Below, piece by piece: positions 33,878-41,309 of a stretch of DNA of 53,289 bases; position 1 is the first letter of the stretch; every line of letters begins with the position of its first letter. Source of the DNA: Alphaproteobacteria bacterium. GTDB taxonomy: Bacteria > Pseudomonadota > Alphaproteobacteria > CAAHEQ01 > UBA3637. A program made the position numbers and the translations under genes. The notes under the pieces were generated by a model that searched no databases, had not been told where the DNA came from, and was given only the letters and a program-made list of their open reading frames with translations. The DNA lies in contig SUUT01000010.1 in NCBI GenBank assembly GCA_015062385.1, positions 1-53,289 of the forward strand, given 5' to 3'.

Positions 33878-34375
33878 ATGAAAAAAATATTAGGATTAAC
33901 GTTAGGTTTGGTGTTGTTATCTTCAGTTGCTTATGCATGGGGTGGCAAAAATGTTGCCGAAGATAAACCATTTAGTGCCAACATTGAAAGACATTTTGCA
34001 GGAGAAAGAAAAGGTCGTCCGGAAATCACGGCTGAAAAGAAAGCAGAATTTCAAAAACGTATGGCTGAACACAAGGAAAGTTTTTCAAAACGTTTAAAAT
34101 TAACGGAAGAACAACAGAAAAAGTCCGAAGAATTACGTAAAGCTCAACGGGAAGAAATGAAAAAAATCATGGAAGAAATGAAAGCATTGCAAGCCAAATC
34201 TAAAGAATTGCGTGAACAAAACAAAAAGGATTTTGAAGCCTTGTTGACGCCGGAACAAAAGAAGATTTTAGAAGAAATGGATAAAGAACGGAAAACAAAA
34301 GAGGCTGAACGTATGGCTAAAATGAAACAGGACCGAAAAGGGAAAGTTCGACCGGATGTTAAAGATAAAAAATAA
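33878..34375 (+). CDS. Spy/CpxP-like periplasmic protein with LTxxQ motifs
   Basis: This 165-residue protein has an N-terminal signal peptide ending near SSVAYA (residue 20) and a long charged helix. It contains LTEEQ (near residue 69) and LTPEQ (near residue 125), the paired LTxxQ-type motifs of Spy, CpxP and ZraP. Such proteins are periplasmic ATP-independent chaperones or metal sensors. It is highly enriched in Lys and Glu. It starts 2 bp after the sigma factor gene, so the three form one envelope-response operon. A strong terminator follows at 34396. Confidence 0.85.
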   Translation: MKKILGLTLGLVLLSSVAYAWGGKNVAEDKPFSANIERHFAGERKGRPEITAEKKAEFQKRMAEHKESFSKRLKLTEEQQKKSEELRKAQREEMKKIMEEMKALQAKSKELREQNKKDFEALLTPEQKKILEEMDKERKTKEAERMAKMKQDRKGKVRPDVKDKK

Positions 34376-34395
34376 TTAAAGTCCAATATGAAAAA

Positions 34396-34425
34396 TGCAC
34401 TACTTAACCGGTAGTGCATTTTTTT
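34396..34425 (+). terminator. terminator of the ECF operon
   Basis: TGCACTAC (34396-34403) pairs with GTAGTGCA (34411-34418), extended by A/T pairs, and is followed by a seven-T tract. The 34426-34635 stretch beyond it shows nothing I can support. Confidence 0.88.
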
Positions 34426-34635
34426 GTGTATAGAAAACCACCGACTAGGTCAGTGGAAATCTTTTTATGTTGTTTATGTATCAGAGAGATATTTTGAAGG
34501 AATTAGCGAAAATAAAAAAATTATGTAAGATTGGTTTATTTATCAGTTGGTTATTTTGTTGTTAGAGCATATTTTAAATTCTTTAATTTTGTTTTACATG
34601 TTTTTTAAAAACACTTTGTGTTTTGGGCAATATTA

Positions 34636-34786
34636 AAAAAAAGGGACGTATAATTGCAACATTTTTTTACACTTTTTGAGATTTTTTTTAATTTTAAATA
34701 AATAATTAAATTAAAACAACAATCTTTCATTTTTTCAAAAATTTGATTTTTCAATTTTGAATAGGGAAAAAAAGGTCCCTTTTTTT
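34636..34786 (+). promoter_or_regulatory. inverted-repeat-bounded leader element, copy 3
   Basis: AAAAAAAGGGAC (34636-34647) pairs over 12 bp with GTCCCTTTTTTT (34775-34786). GTATAATTGCAAC and GAATAGGGAAAAAAAGG are in the same positions as in the other copies. The following start codon (34832) is 46 nt beyond the right arm, as in copies 1 and 4. Here the gene encodes a thymidylate-kinase-like enzyme rather than a pilin. Confidence 0.7.
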
Positions 34787-34831
34787 ATAATACAAAAATG
34801 TATTTTGATAGAAAAATTGGAAAATGATAAT

Positions 34832-35476
34832 ATGGGAAAATTTATTATAATTGAGGGAATTGACGGTGCCGGAAAAACGACGCTTATTGCGAAATTATCC
34901 GACTATTTGTCTTCTGAAAATATTTCTCATATAGTGGTTTGTGGGGCAAAGGAGACAAATTTTGCAAAAAATATTTTGGAGTTGTTGCTGGAAGCTGAAA
35001 AAAAAGAACCGGTAGATCCGTGTATATCGTCACTGTTATTTATGGCTATGGAAAAAGATGTCTATAATAAAGTAATAAAACCCGCATTAAATAAAGGTAT
35101 GTGGGTTATTTGTGATCGTTTTTTTGACAGCACTTTAATCTATCATGGCTTTGCCGAAAAAAATAAAGAAATTATCCATAATTTTAAAGGATTGTTAGAT
35201 TTTACCTTCAAAAAAGTGATTCCTGATTTAACATTTATATTAGATATTTCGCCTGAGATTGCTAAGAGCAGATTGAGAAAACGATCAGAATTAAATGTAT
35301 ATGATTATAAGGGATTAGATTATAAAAAGAATATGCGACAAGGGTATTTAAAAATTGCAAAAGAGCATCAAGACAAATATAAAATTATTAATGCAAATCA
35401 AAAATTAAATGAAATAATGAATGAAGTAACAGAATGTATATTTCAAAAATATATAAATGTATCTGAAAGGAAATAA
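34832..35476 (+). CDS. tmk: thymidylate kinase-like protein
   Basis: This protein has about 214 residues from the ATG at 34832. The open frame extends to 34757 inside the leader element, but those residues are not family-like. FIIIEGIDGAGKTTL is the P-loop, CDRFFDSTLIYHG contains the DR(Y/F) motif, and DLTFILDISPEIAKSRLRKR resembles the thymidylate-kinase nucleotide-binding segment. It phosphorylates dTMP to dTDP in the cytosol if the assignment holds. It may be a second, specialised copy: it is directly paired with a P-loop kinase-like gene and lies behind a leader element otherwise seen before pilins. Confidence 0.85.
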   Translation: MGKFIIIEGIDGAGKTTLIAKLSDYLSSENISHIVVCGAKETNFAKNILELLLEAEKKEPVDPCISSLLFMAMEKDVYNKVIKPALNKGMWVICDRFFDSTLIYHGFAEKNKEIIHNFKGLLDFTFKKVIPDLTFILDISPEIAKSRLRKRSELNVYDYKGLDYKKNMRQGYLKIAKEHQDKYKIINANQKLNEIMNEVTECIFQKYINVSERK

Positions 35477-35478
35477 GT

Positions 35479-36111
35479 ATGCCAATAATTGCTTTTGTTG
35501 GAATTCCGGGAGCCGGAGCGACAACATTAACAAAATTTTTAGGAAAAGGAACTAACTGTTGCGGATATTTTTTATCAGAGGAGGATGAAAAAACGGATTC
35601 TTGTGATTGTTTGAAGGATAATTATGCATTTGGTTTAAGAATGAAATTTAGATTGGAACGCATAAAACATTTATATATGGCACAAAAGCAATCAGAAAAT
35701 GGTCAAATTGTTTTTATTGATGGATATTATGATAAATTAATGAGGTTTTATTTAGGAGAAAAAGGTTGTCGTTGGTTGATGAAATCAAGTGATCCTTATT
35801 TTAAAGTAGCAAAAGAGATTTCTTATATTGATTATCGGTTGTTACCGGATATTGATGTTATTATTGGATTAAGAGTATCTTTTGATGTATGGATACATTT
35901 TTTGAAAAATCGAGGAAGACCTTTGGATTTAAATGTTGATTTTCAAAAAGAGTGTTTTTTGGGGCAAGATATTTTTTTGAATATTGCAAAACAATATTGT
36001 GTTAGTCATGATAAAATATATCTTGAAATATGCCAAGAAGTTAATCAGTTAGAACATATTGTTGAAAATATAAAATTAAAATTAAAAAAAATAGGTGTTT
36101 TGTCCGTTTAG
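35479..36111 (+). CDS. P-loop deoxynucleoside kinase-like protein
   Basis: This 210-residue protein begins IAFVGIPGAGATTLTKFLG, a P-loop of GxxGAGxTT form, and has IVFIDGYYDKLMRFYLG near residue 75, and FLKNRGRPLDLNVDF near residue 145, the latter resembling the RxRxxD lid segment of deoxynucleoside kinases. It lacks the canonical DR(S/Y) motif, and DGYY stands in its place. The GAGATT loop has Ala where Lys normally stabilises the phosphate, a potentially important change. It begins 2 bp after the thymidylate-kinase-like gene, so nucleotide metabolism is a fair inference. Activity is uncertain. Confidence 0.6.
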   Translation: MPIIAFVGIPGAGATTLTKFLGKGTNCCGYFLSEEDEKTDSCDCLKDNYAFGLRMKFRLERIKHLYMAQKQSENGQIVFIDGYYDKLMRFYLGEKGCRWLMKSSDPYFKVAKEISYIDYRLLPDIDVIIGLRVSFDVWIHFLKNRGRPLDLNVDFQKECFLGQDIFLNIAKQYCVSHDKIYLEICQEVNQLEHIVENIKLKLKKIGVLSV

Positions 36112-36178
36112 AATATAATTTAAACATTTTTTTGTGATTTTTTTTTTGTAAAAAATCAGATAATTTTTGAATAAAATA

Positions 36179-36207
36179 TTGCTTTTAATGATGTTTTCAG
36201 ATATACT
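36179..36207 (+). promoter_or_regulatory. probable promoter of the transglutaminase-like gene
   Basis: TTGCTT (36179-36184), a 17-bp spacer and TATACT (36202-36207) lie 34 bp before the ATG at 36242. Confidence 0.5.
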
Positions 36208-36241
36208 TGTTATCTGATTGTTTTTAAGGAAGTAAAAGAAT

Positions 36242-36994
36242 ATGTATAAAGAATTAGGTGATGGAAATTTGCTTTCAGATAATATTGAAAATGGAGAGGT
36301 TTTTCCTGTCGGTGGTTCAAGATTCGGAATAATTGATACTCATATGCAGGTGGATTATGATTCTTTTTCTGAGTTGTTTGGTTTGATTGAGAAAAATGCA
36401 AAGTATTTAATGTCTGTTCCTACCATTAAATCGTGGTATGAAAATCAAAAATCAGATTTAGATTTTTCACTTTTTTGTCACATGATGGCGTTTAATAATG
36501 TAATAAAGTTAAAATATCCTGATATTATTAATATGCATAACCATAATCGTTTTTATGACAGACAAGAACCGAAAAAATTATCGGATGCAATAGATCAAAA
36601 GGCTTGTGCCTGTACAGAGTTGGCAGTTTTGGCACAAGGTTATTTTCAACAACAAAATATTCCGACACGGTATGTTGGGGGTGAATTGGTTATTAATAAT
36701 CATTTTGATGATTTTGAAGCACATAGTTTTATTGCTTTTACAGCTGATAATAAAAAATATATTTATGATCCGGTTAATCCAGTTCGTACCAATAATGACA
36801 CCATATTGCCCCGAATTTCTGAAATTCTTTCTCCGGAAGAAAGATTGTATGTTGATACAAGAAATCTTTTTGATAAAAGTGCCAATTGGTGTTATTCCGG
36901 TGGAGAGCAAGGGGCTTTTTTGAAAGATTTACCGACAAGAAAAAATGCCAATGTTGCTATGGACATATTTAATAGAAATGGCGGAAGAGATTAA
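36242..36994 (+). CDS. transglutaminase-like superfamily protein
   Basis: This 250-residue soluble protein carries the Cys-His-Asp set of transglutaminase-like/papain-fold enzymes in order. CACTELAVLAQGYFQ (about residue 122) has the cysteine before a helix, EAHSFIAF (about 162) gives the histidine, and KYIYDPVNP (about 178) gives the aspartate. NIPTRYVGGE between them matches the characteristic strand. There is no signal peptide. Such proteins cut or cross-link peptides and sometimes act on peptidoglycan, but nothing here fixes a substrate. AAGGAAG precedes the start. Confidence 0.7.
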   Translation: MYKELGDGNLLSDNIENGEVFPVGGSRFGIIDTHMQVDYDSFSELFGLIEKNAKYLMSVPTIKSWYENQKSDLDFSLFCHMMAFNNVIKLKYPDIINMHNHNRFYDRQEPKKLSDAIDQKACACTELAVLAQGYFQQQNIPTRYVGGELVINNHFDDFEAHSFIAFTADNKKYIYDPVNPVRTNNDTILPRISEILSPEERLYVDTRNLFDKSANWCYSGGEQGAFLKDLPTRKNANVAMDIFNRNGGRD

Positions 36995-37185
36995 ATTTTA
37001 TTTGTTGAAAGTGAGTAATCAATATCTCGAAATTTAAAGTGTTAAATCATTTCTGCATGATAAAGTTATAAAAAAAATTATATTGTGAATTAAAAATATT
37101 AGAAATTTAAAAATAAGTTGATTTTTTTTTCTGATTGTATGACAATATATGTATGTTAAGTATAACAGGAGGAGAATTTTTTTTG

Positions 37186-38142
37186 ATGAGAGTATCTAGC
37201 AAATTGCAAAAATGGGTTGAACAGGGCCTAATTTCACAAGAGCAGGCCGAAAAAATTATATTGACTGAACAATCTGATAATGGTCGTATGGCTTGGAAAC
37301 TAATGTATTGGATTGCCGGATTGTTTATCGGATTGGGGTGTATTTTAATTATCGGTTCAAATTGGGATAGTGTTCCGGCTTTTATAAAGTTGTTGGGAAA
37401 TTTTGCTATTTGGGGCGGTGTTTTATATGGTGTTTATTGGAGTATTGTTAATAAGAGAGAGAAGTTAAAAGAGCTTTTTTTAACGCTTTCTTTTTTGTTT
37501 GTCGGGGCGACAATCGGTTTAATTGCTCAAATTTTTAATTTAAGTGGTGGTTGGCAGTCTTTTGCAACAGGTTGGGCAATTTTGAGTTTTGTTTTTGTGA
37601 TTTTCAGCCGATTAATTGTTCTTAATATTGTTTGGTTATGTTTATTTTTTTCGATTTTAAATATAGAACATTTTTTTCGCTTGTTGGAACCGTTTTTAGG
37701 AAATAACTTAACAATGGGGCTGATAACGGGGACATTGTTATGTGCTTTGTTAAGCTATGCCGGTAATCAGTTATATCAGGCTGTTAACAAAGTTGTTGTT
37801 ATGCCCAAAGCTTTTGCTGTTCTGTCTTTTATTCATATGTATATCGTTGCCGTAATTGGTGGTATGGCTGTTGGGTTTAAAAGTGTATTTGCCACCATTT
37901 TTGTTTTTGTGTTTTTAGGTGCTCGATTGTTCTTGGCAATGCAAAATAAAAATATGAAATCATTTATTCGTAATACACATTTGATTGAATTATATATTTT
38001 ATTTTTATTTTTAACTCGGTTTGGTAATTTATTTATGTCTGGTATTGGCTTTATCATAGGTGGTGTTTTGTTGTTAGGTGGTCTTTATTTGTTGAAAAAA
38101 ACATCAAAATACATTAAATCGATGGAGATGTTTCATGAATAA
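37186..38142 (+). CDS. DUF2157 membrane protein
   Basis: The protein has about 318 residues from the ATG at 37186, preceded by AGGAGGAG. The longer open frame from 37135 has no ribosome-binding site. The cytosolic N-terminal helix bundle LQKWVEQGLISQEQAEKII is followed by about nine membrane segments, including WIAGLFIGLGCILIIGSNWDSVP. This matches DUF2157, a family of unknown role that often precedes a GDYXXLXY-domain protein, as it does here with an 8-bp overlap. The two probably act together in the inner membrane. Confidence 0.8.
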   Translation: MRVSSKLQKWVEQGLISQEQAEKIILTEQSDNGRMAWKLMYWIAGLFIGLGCILIIGSNWDSVPAFIKLLGNFAIWGGVLYGVYWSIVNKREKLKELFLTLSFLFVGATIGLIAQIFNLSGGWQSFATGWAILSFVFVIFSRLIVLNIVWLCLFFSILNIEHFFRLLEPFLGNNLTMGLITGTLLCALLSYAGNQLYQAVNKVVVMPKAFAVLSFIHMYIVAVIGGMAVGFKSVFATIFVFVFLGARLFLAMQNKNMKSFIRNTHLIELYILFLFLTRFGNLFMSGIGFIIGGVLLLGGLYLLKKTSKYIKSMEMFHE

Positions 38143-38572
38143 GAAAATTTTGGCAGTTATATTTATTATTCCGTTTATCAGTTTGATTTTTTGGACAATG
38201 TGGCTTTATACCCAACAGGTAACAGGAACGGAAATAAAGGTTGCTGTAATGGGGTATGATCCACGGGATTTATTATCCGGACATTATATTCGGTATAGTA
38301 TTGACTGGAATCGAACGGATTGTACACAATTTCCGAACGGAGTTTGTCCGGAAGATGAATTTTGTAAAGATGCTCGTTGGGGAAGAGAATGTCGATTTTA
38401 CATTCCGGAAAAAAATGCTCGGGAATTGGATCGCTTATTTTTAAAACGGAACACAACCGATATGGTATTTGAAGTTGTTTATTCATATCATAAGGGACAA
38501 GAACCATTGGCAAAGCAATTACTTATCAATGGAAAAGATTGGCGTGAAAGTTTAGAAAAAAATAAAAAATAG
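38135..38572 (+). CDS. GDYXXLXY-type membrane-anchored protein
   Basis: This 145-residue protein has one N-terminal membrane segment (about residues 5-24) and an extracytoplasmic domain. VAVMGYDPRDLLSGHYIRYSIDW (about 37-58) is the G(Y/D)DPRDLLxGxY block of the GDYXXLXY family. Cysteines near residues 61-87 could form disulfides. It overlaps the end of the DUF2157 gene. The pair is known in many bacteria without an assigned role. Confidence 0.8.
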   Translation: MNKKILAVIFIIPFISLIFWTMWLYTQQVTGTEIKVAVMGYDPRDLLSGHYIRYSIDWNRTDCTQFPNGVCPEDEFCKDARWGRECRFYIPEKNARELDRLFLKRNTTDMVFEVVYSYHKGQEPLAKQLLINGKDWRESLEKNKK

Positions 38573-38656
38573 GTCAATTTTTTTAGTTTTTTGCATATAG
38601 CTTTATATTCCTGAAAAATGATTGAATTGTTTTTCCCGTATATAAAGGAGAAAAAT

Positions 38657-39013
38657 ATGGGTGAAAAAATTTATACAGTGGCTGAAAATGGTATAATTAA
38701 CGGATTAGCTGAAAGAGATATTATTCATACAAACGGAATTTTGCATTTAAGTGTTCAATGTTGGGTTATGAATTCTATGGGCCAGGTTCTTATTCAAAAA
38801 CGTTCTTCCGGAAAAGATCAAAGTGCTGGGAAGTGGGATGTTTCTTTTGGCGGTCATTGTATGCTTTGTTTAAATCGGGATATTTTGATTGAAAATGTTA
38901 TTAAAGAAGAACGAGAAGAATTAGGATTAAATTGTTCAAAAAGCCCGTGTTTTATTATTGGAAATGAAGCAAAAAGAAAAATTAAAAGTCAAAAATTAAT
39001 CTCTTTCGGATAA
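38657..39013 (+). CDS. short Nudix-type hydrolase, possibly C-terminally truncated
   Basis: The protein has about 118 residues from the ATG at 38657 (AAAGGAG upstream). The longer frame from 38618 lacks a ribosome-binding site. QCWVMNSMGQVLIQKRSSGKDQSAGKWDVSFGGH opens a Nudix domain of the YfcD/IPP isomerase-like type. ENVIKEEREELGL supplies the REUxEExGU half of the Nudix box. After that box the protein ends within 25 residues, where relatives continue for about 60 more. It is therefore probably truncated or a remnant. Residual hydrolase function is doubtful. Confidence 0.65.
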   Translation: MGEKIYTVAENGIINGLAERDIIHTNGILHLSVQCWVMNSMGQVLIQKRSSGKDQSAGKWDVSFGGHCMLCLNRDILIENVIKEEREELGLNCSKSPCFIIGNEAKRKIKSQKLISFG

Positions 39014-39018
39014 ATAAA

Positions 39019-39054
39019 AAAGGTATTGTGCAAAACTGTTTACACAACACCTTT
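39019..39054. terminator. bidirectional terminator
   Basis: AAAGGT, TTGTG and AAA blocks (39019-39034) pair with TTT, CACAA and ACCTTT (39039-39054) across two single mismatches. It separates the convergent Nudix and metallopeptidase-like genes. Confidence 0.75.
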
Positions 39055-39069
39055 AATTTTTGTTTTAAT

Positions 39070-39972
39070 TTATCGAGAGCGTTGGGCTTGAATTCGTCTT
39101 GCTTGCCAAGTTTCTAAAACGCTTTGTCTTATTATAGTGAGTTCTTGTTTTTTTAACTCATTTGATGCTTCTAATCTGTCTAAATTACCTTTAATGAACC
39201 CGTTTGTAATAAGTGTCTGCAATGCTCCCATTGCGTGGATGTTGTCGGAGTTTAACAAAACTTGATCTTCTTCAATATGTGATGGTTTAATAACACTGAA
39301 ATTACAGAAATAATTCACAATAGATTGTTCAGAAGGAGCATGTTCAACATATTGTTCAAATTTGTTTGCCATTTGTTGTTTAATGGCAAATGCCTGATTT
39401 CCTTTTTCTAAAACGCCACTTTCACTTATTTGATTGCATATGGATCTAAATTTTTCAATTCGATAGTCTGAAATTCCGCCTCTTTCAATATCGCTATTAT
39501 CAAAATCTATACCGTAAACTTGTTTAAAGTAATCTAATGTATGTTGAATGGCTTGTGGGTTGCCATGTGCTGTTAATAATCCCCTTTCGGCAGCACGTTT
39601 TAAATCTTCCATGAGAGCGGGTTCGTAAAATGATGACCACATTAAATCTTCCGAATCACGACTCATTAATTGCCGTATACATCTGCCGGCACTCCATAAA
39701 TTATCACCAAATTTTTCTAAAGAATATGCTTCAGCTTCATATAATTTAATAATAAACAAATATTGTTGAGGGGAAATACCTTGTAATAAACCCAAAGCAT
39801 GATTACGTTGATAACTGTGCAACAATTCATGTGAAACAGAACAATACCAATCTATATTATTCATATTGTTAGCTTGATCATTATTTTTGATTATATTTGC
39901 ATAATTAGAATTAGATAAAATATTTTTTGTTGAATGATAGGAATAGGATATATTTACGAATAATATAAACAC
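39070..39972 (-). CDS. putative metallopeptidase (HELLH motif, DUF6782-like)
   Basis: This 300-residue protein contains SHELLHSYQR near residue 48, an HExxH zinc-peptidase motif. It is followed by a mostly helical region with LYEAEAYSLEKFGDNLW (about 75-90), where the Glu of EAEA could be the third metal ligand. The layout recalls the DUF6782 putative metallopeptidases. The HExxH motif lies unusually close to the N-terminus, so either the gene is truncated at its 5' end or the true start is not seen. No ribosome-binding site precedes the ATG at 39972. There is no evident signal peptide. Confidence 0.6.
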   Translation of the reverse strand: MFILFVNISYSYHSTKNILSNSNYANIIKNNDQANNMNNIDWYCSVSHELLHSYQRNHALGLLQGISPQQYLFIIKLYEAEAYSLEKFGDNLWSAGRCIRQLMSRDSEDLMWSSFYEPALMEDLKRAAERGLLTAHGNPQAIQHTLDYFKQVYGIDFDNSDIERGGISDYRIEKFRSICNQISESGVLEKGNQAFAIKQQMANKFEQYVEHAPSEQSIVNYFCNFSVIKPSHIEEDQVLLNSDNIHAMGALQTLITNGFIKGNLDRLEASNELKKQELTIIRQSVLETWQARRIQAQRSR

Positions 39973-40032
39973 TGATTGTATTTGGAATAAAAAAATAAAA
40001 CAGGGAAGTTATATATTATTTTTAATATAGAG

Positions 40033-40061
40033 TTGTAATCAGATAAAAATTTTGTTATTCT
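40033..40061 (+). promoter_or_regulatory. promoter of the alkaline phosphatase gene
   Basis: TTGTAA (40033-40038), a 17-bp spacer and TATTCT (40056-40061) precede AAGGAG. The core TAAAAATTTTGTTATT is identical to the block at 46764-46780 before another gene. Confidence 0.6.
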
Positions 40062-40084
40062 AAATAAAAGAAGGAGAAAGTTTT

Positions 40085-40936
40085 ATGAAAAAGTTTTTAT
40101 TGTTATGTTTTTTGATGTTTTTTGGACCAACTTTTGCAAATGCTGATAATGTTATTTTAATGATTGGAGATGGTATGGGTATTAATCATTTGAGATGTGC
40201 TCATCAAACAAAACCTGTTTATATTTTATCTTTACCGGTAAAGGGGATGATTCATACGCATTCTGCAAATGCAGATGTAACTGATTCAGCCGCCTCGGCA
40301 ACAGCCTATTCTTGTGGTCGAAAAACAAACAACGGTTATTTAGGAAAATTACCAAATAAAGAAAATTGTTTAACCATAGCCGAAGAAGCAGTAAAACAAG
40401 GTATAGCCGTTGGTATTTATTCCACGGATTATGCAACCGGAGCAACGCCATCAGCCTTTTATGCTCATACAATAAATAGACGAAATAATGAAGAAATTGA
40501 AAGATATAAACAAGAAGCATCTAAAAATATGGATATTGTTGTTCCTGTATCTCAAATTTCAAAAGAAGTTTCCGAAAGATTAAAAAATTTATCTGAAAAG
40601 GCTGCTCAAAAAAGTTTTTTTGCACTCTTTGAAGGAGCCAAAATTGATACGAACTCGCATGCCGGTAAATTCGACGAAATGAAGGAGGAATTATATGATT
40701 TTGATCTTGCGGTTATGAATGCGGTTGATTTTGTATATAAAAATCCGGATACGACATTGATTGTATTAGCAGATCATGAAACGGGTGGATTGACGGATAC
40801 ATGTCAATTTACAACGGAAAAACATACAAATGCCGATATTTCTGTTTATGCATATGGAAAATATGCGAAATTGTTTGCGGGAATACAAGACAATACAGAA
40901 ATATATCAAAAAATGCATCAGATATTATTTAAATAG
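40085..40936 (+). CDS. compact alkaline phosphatase family protein
   Basis: This 283-residue secreted protein has a signal peptide ending near FANA (residue 20). VILMIGDGMG (about residues 24-33) carries the metal-binding Asp. VTDSAASATAYSCG (about 61-74) contains the catalytic serine, EGAKIDTNSHAG (about 185-196) the zinc-site residues, and LADHETGGLT (about 234-243) the late DHE metal ligands. It fits the PhoA-type fold but is about 150 residues shorter than E. coli PhoA, suggesting a reduced crown or dimer region. It hydrolyses phosphomonoesters in the periplasm. AAGGAG precedes the ATG. Confidence 0.9.
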   Translation: MKKFLLLCFLMFFGPTFANADNVILMIGDGMGINHLRCAHQTKPVYILSLPVKGMIHTHSANADVTDSAASATAYSCGRKTNNGYLGKLPNKENCLTIAEEAVKQGIAVGIYSTDYATGATPSAFYAHTINRRNNEEIERYKQEASKNMDIVVPVSQISKEVSERLKNLSEKAAQKSFFALFEGAKIDTNSHAGKFDEMKEELYDFDLAVMNAVDFVYKNPDTTLIVLADHETGGLTDTCQFTTEKHTNADISVYAYGKYAKLFAGIQDNTEIYQKMHQILFK

Positions 40937-41246
40937 TAATGTGATGTAAGGTAGATTGCTTTTCAAAAAATTTTTCAAGAAGCAAGAATTGAAAATTTAA
41001 GTTATCTTGTACTATTAATACTCTACGTATGTTTGTTTTAAGGTTTTCTGCAAATAATCTTGAAATTATTTATCGGGTAGATGTAACATTTTTACTTTAC
41101 TATTTGGGAATAAGGTAAGTGTTCTATGTTCGAATAAAACATTTAATTGAACGTCATGATTTTAATTGTTTTCACTATAATGAGAAAATAGATGTATTAA
41201 AAGGTTTTGAAAACAGGCTGTCAACAATGTTCATTGTAATTTTATA

Positions 41247-41275
41247 TTGATTTAAATGGATATATGTTGTATAAT
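41247..41275 (+). promoter_or_regulatory. promoter of the ABC protein gene
   Basis: TTGATT (41247-41252), a 17-bp spacer and TATAAT (41270-41275) lie 34 bp upstream of the start. The rest of the 40937-41309 gap shows nothing else I can support. Confidence 0.7.
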
Positions 41276-41309
41276 ATTAAGATATGAAGCCAAATGAAAG
41301 CTATAACGT

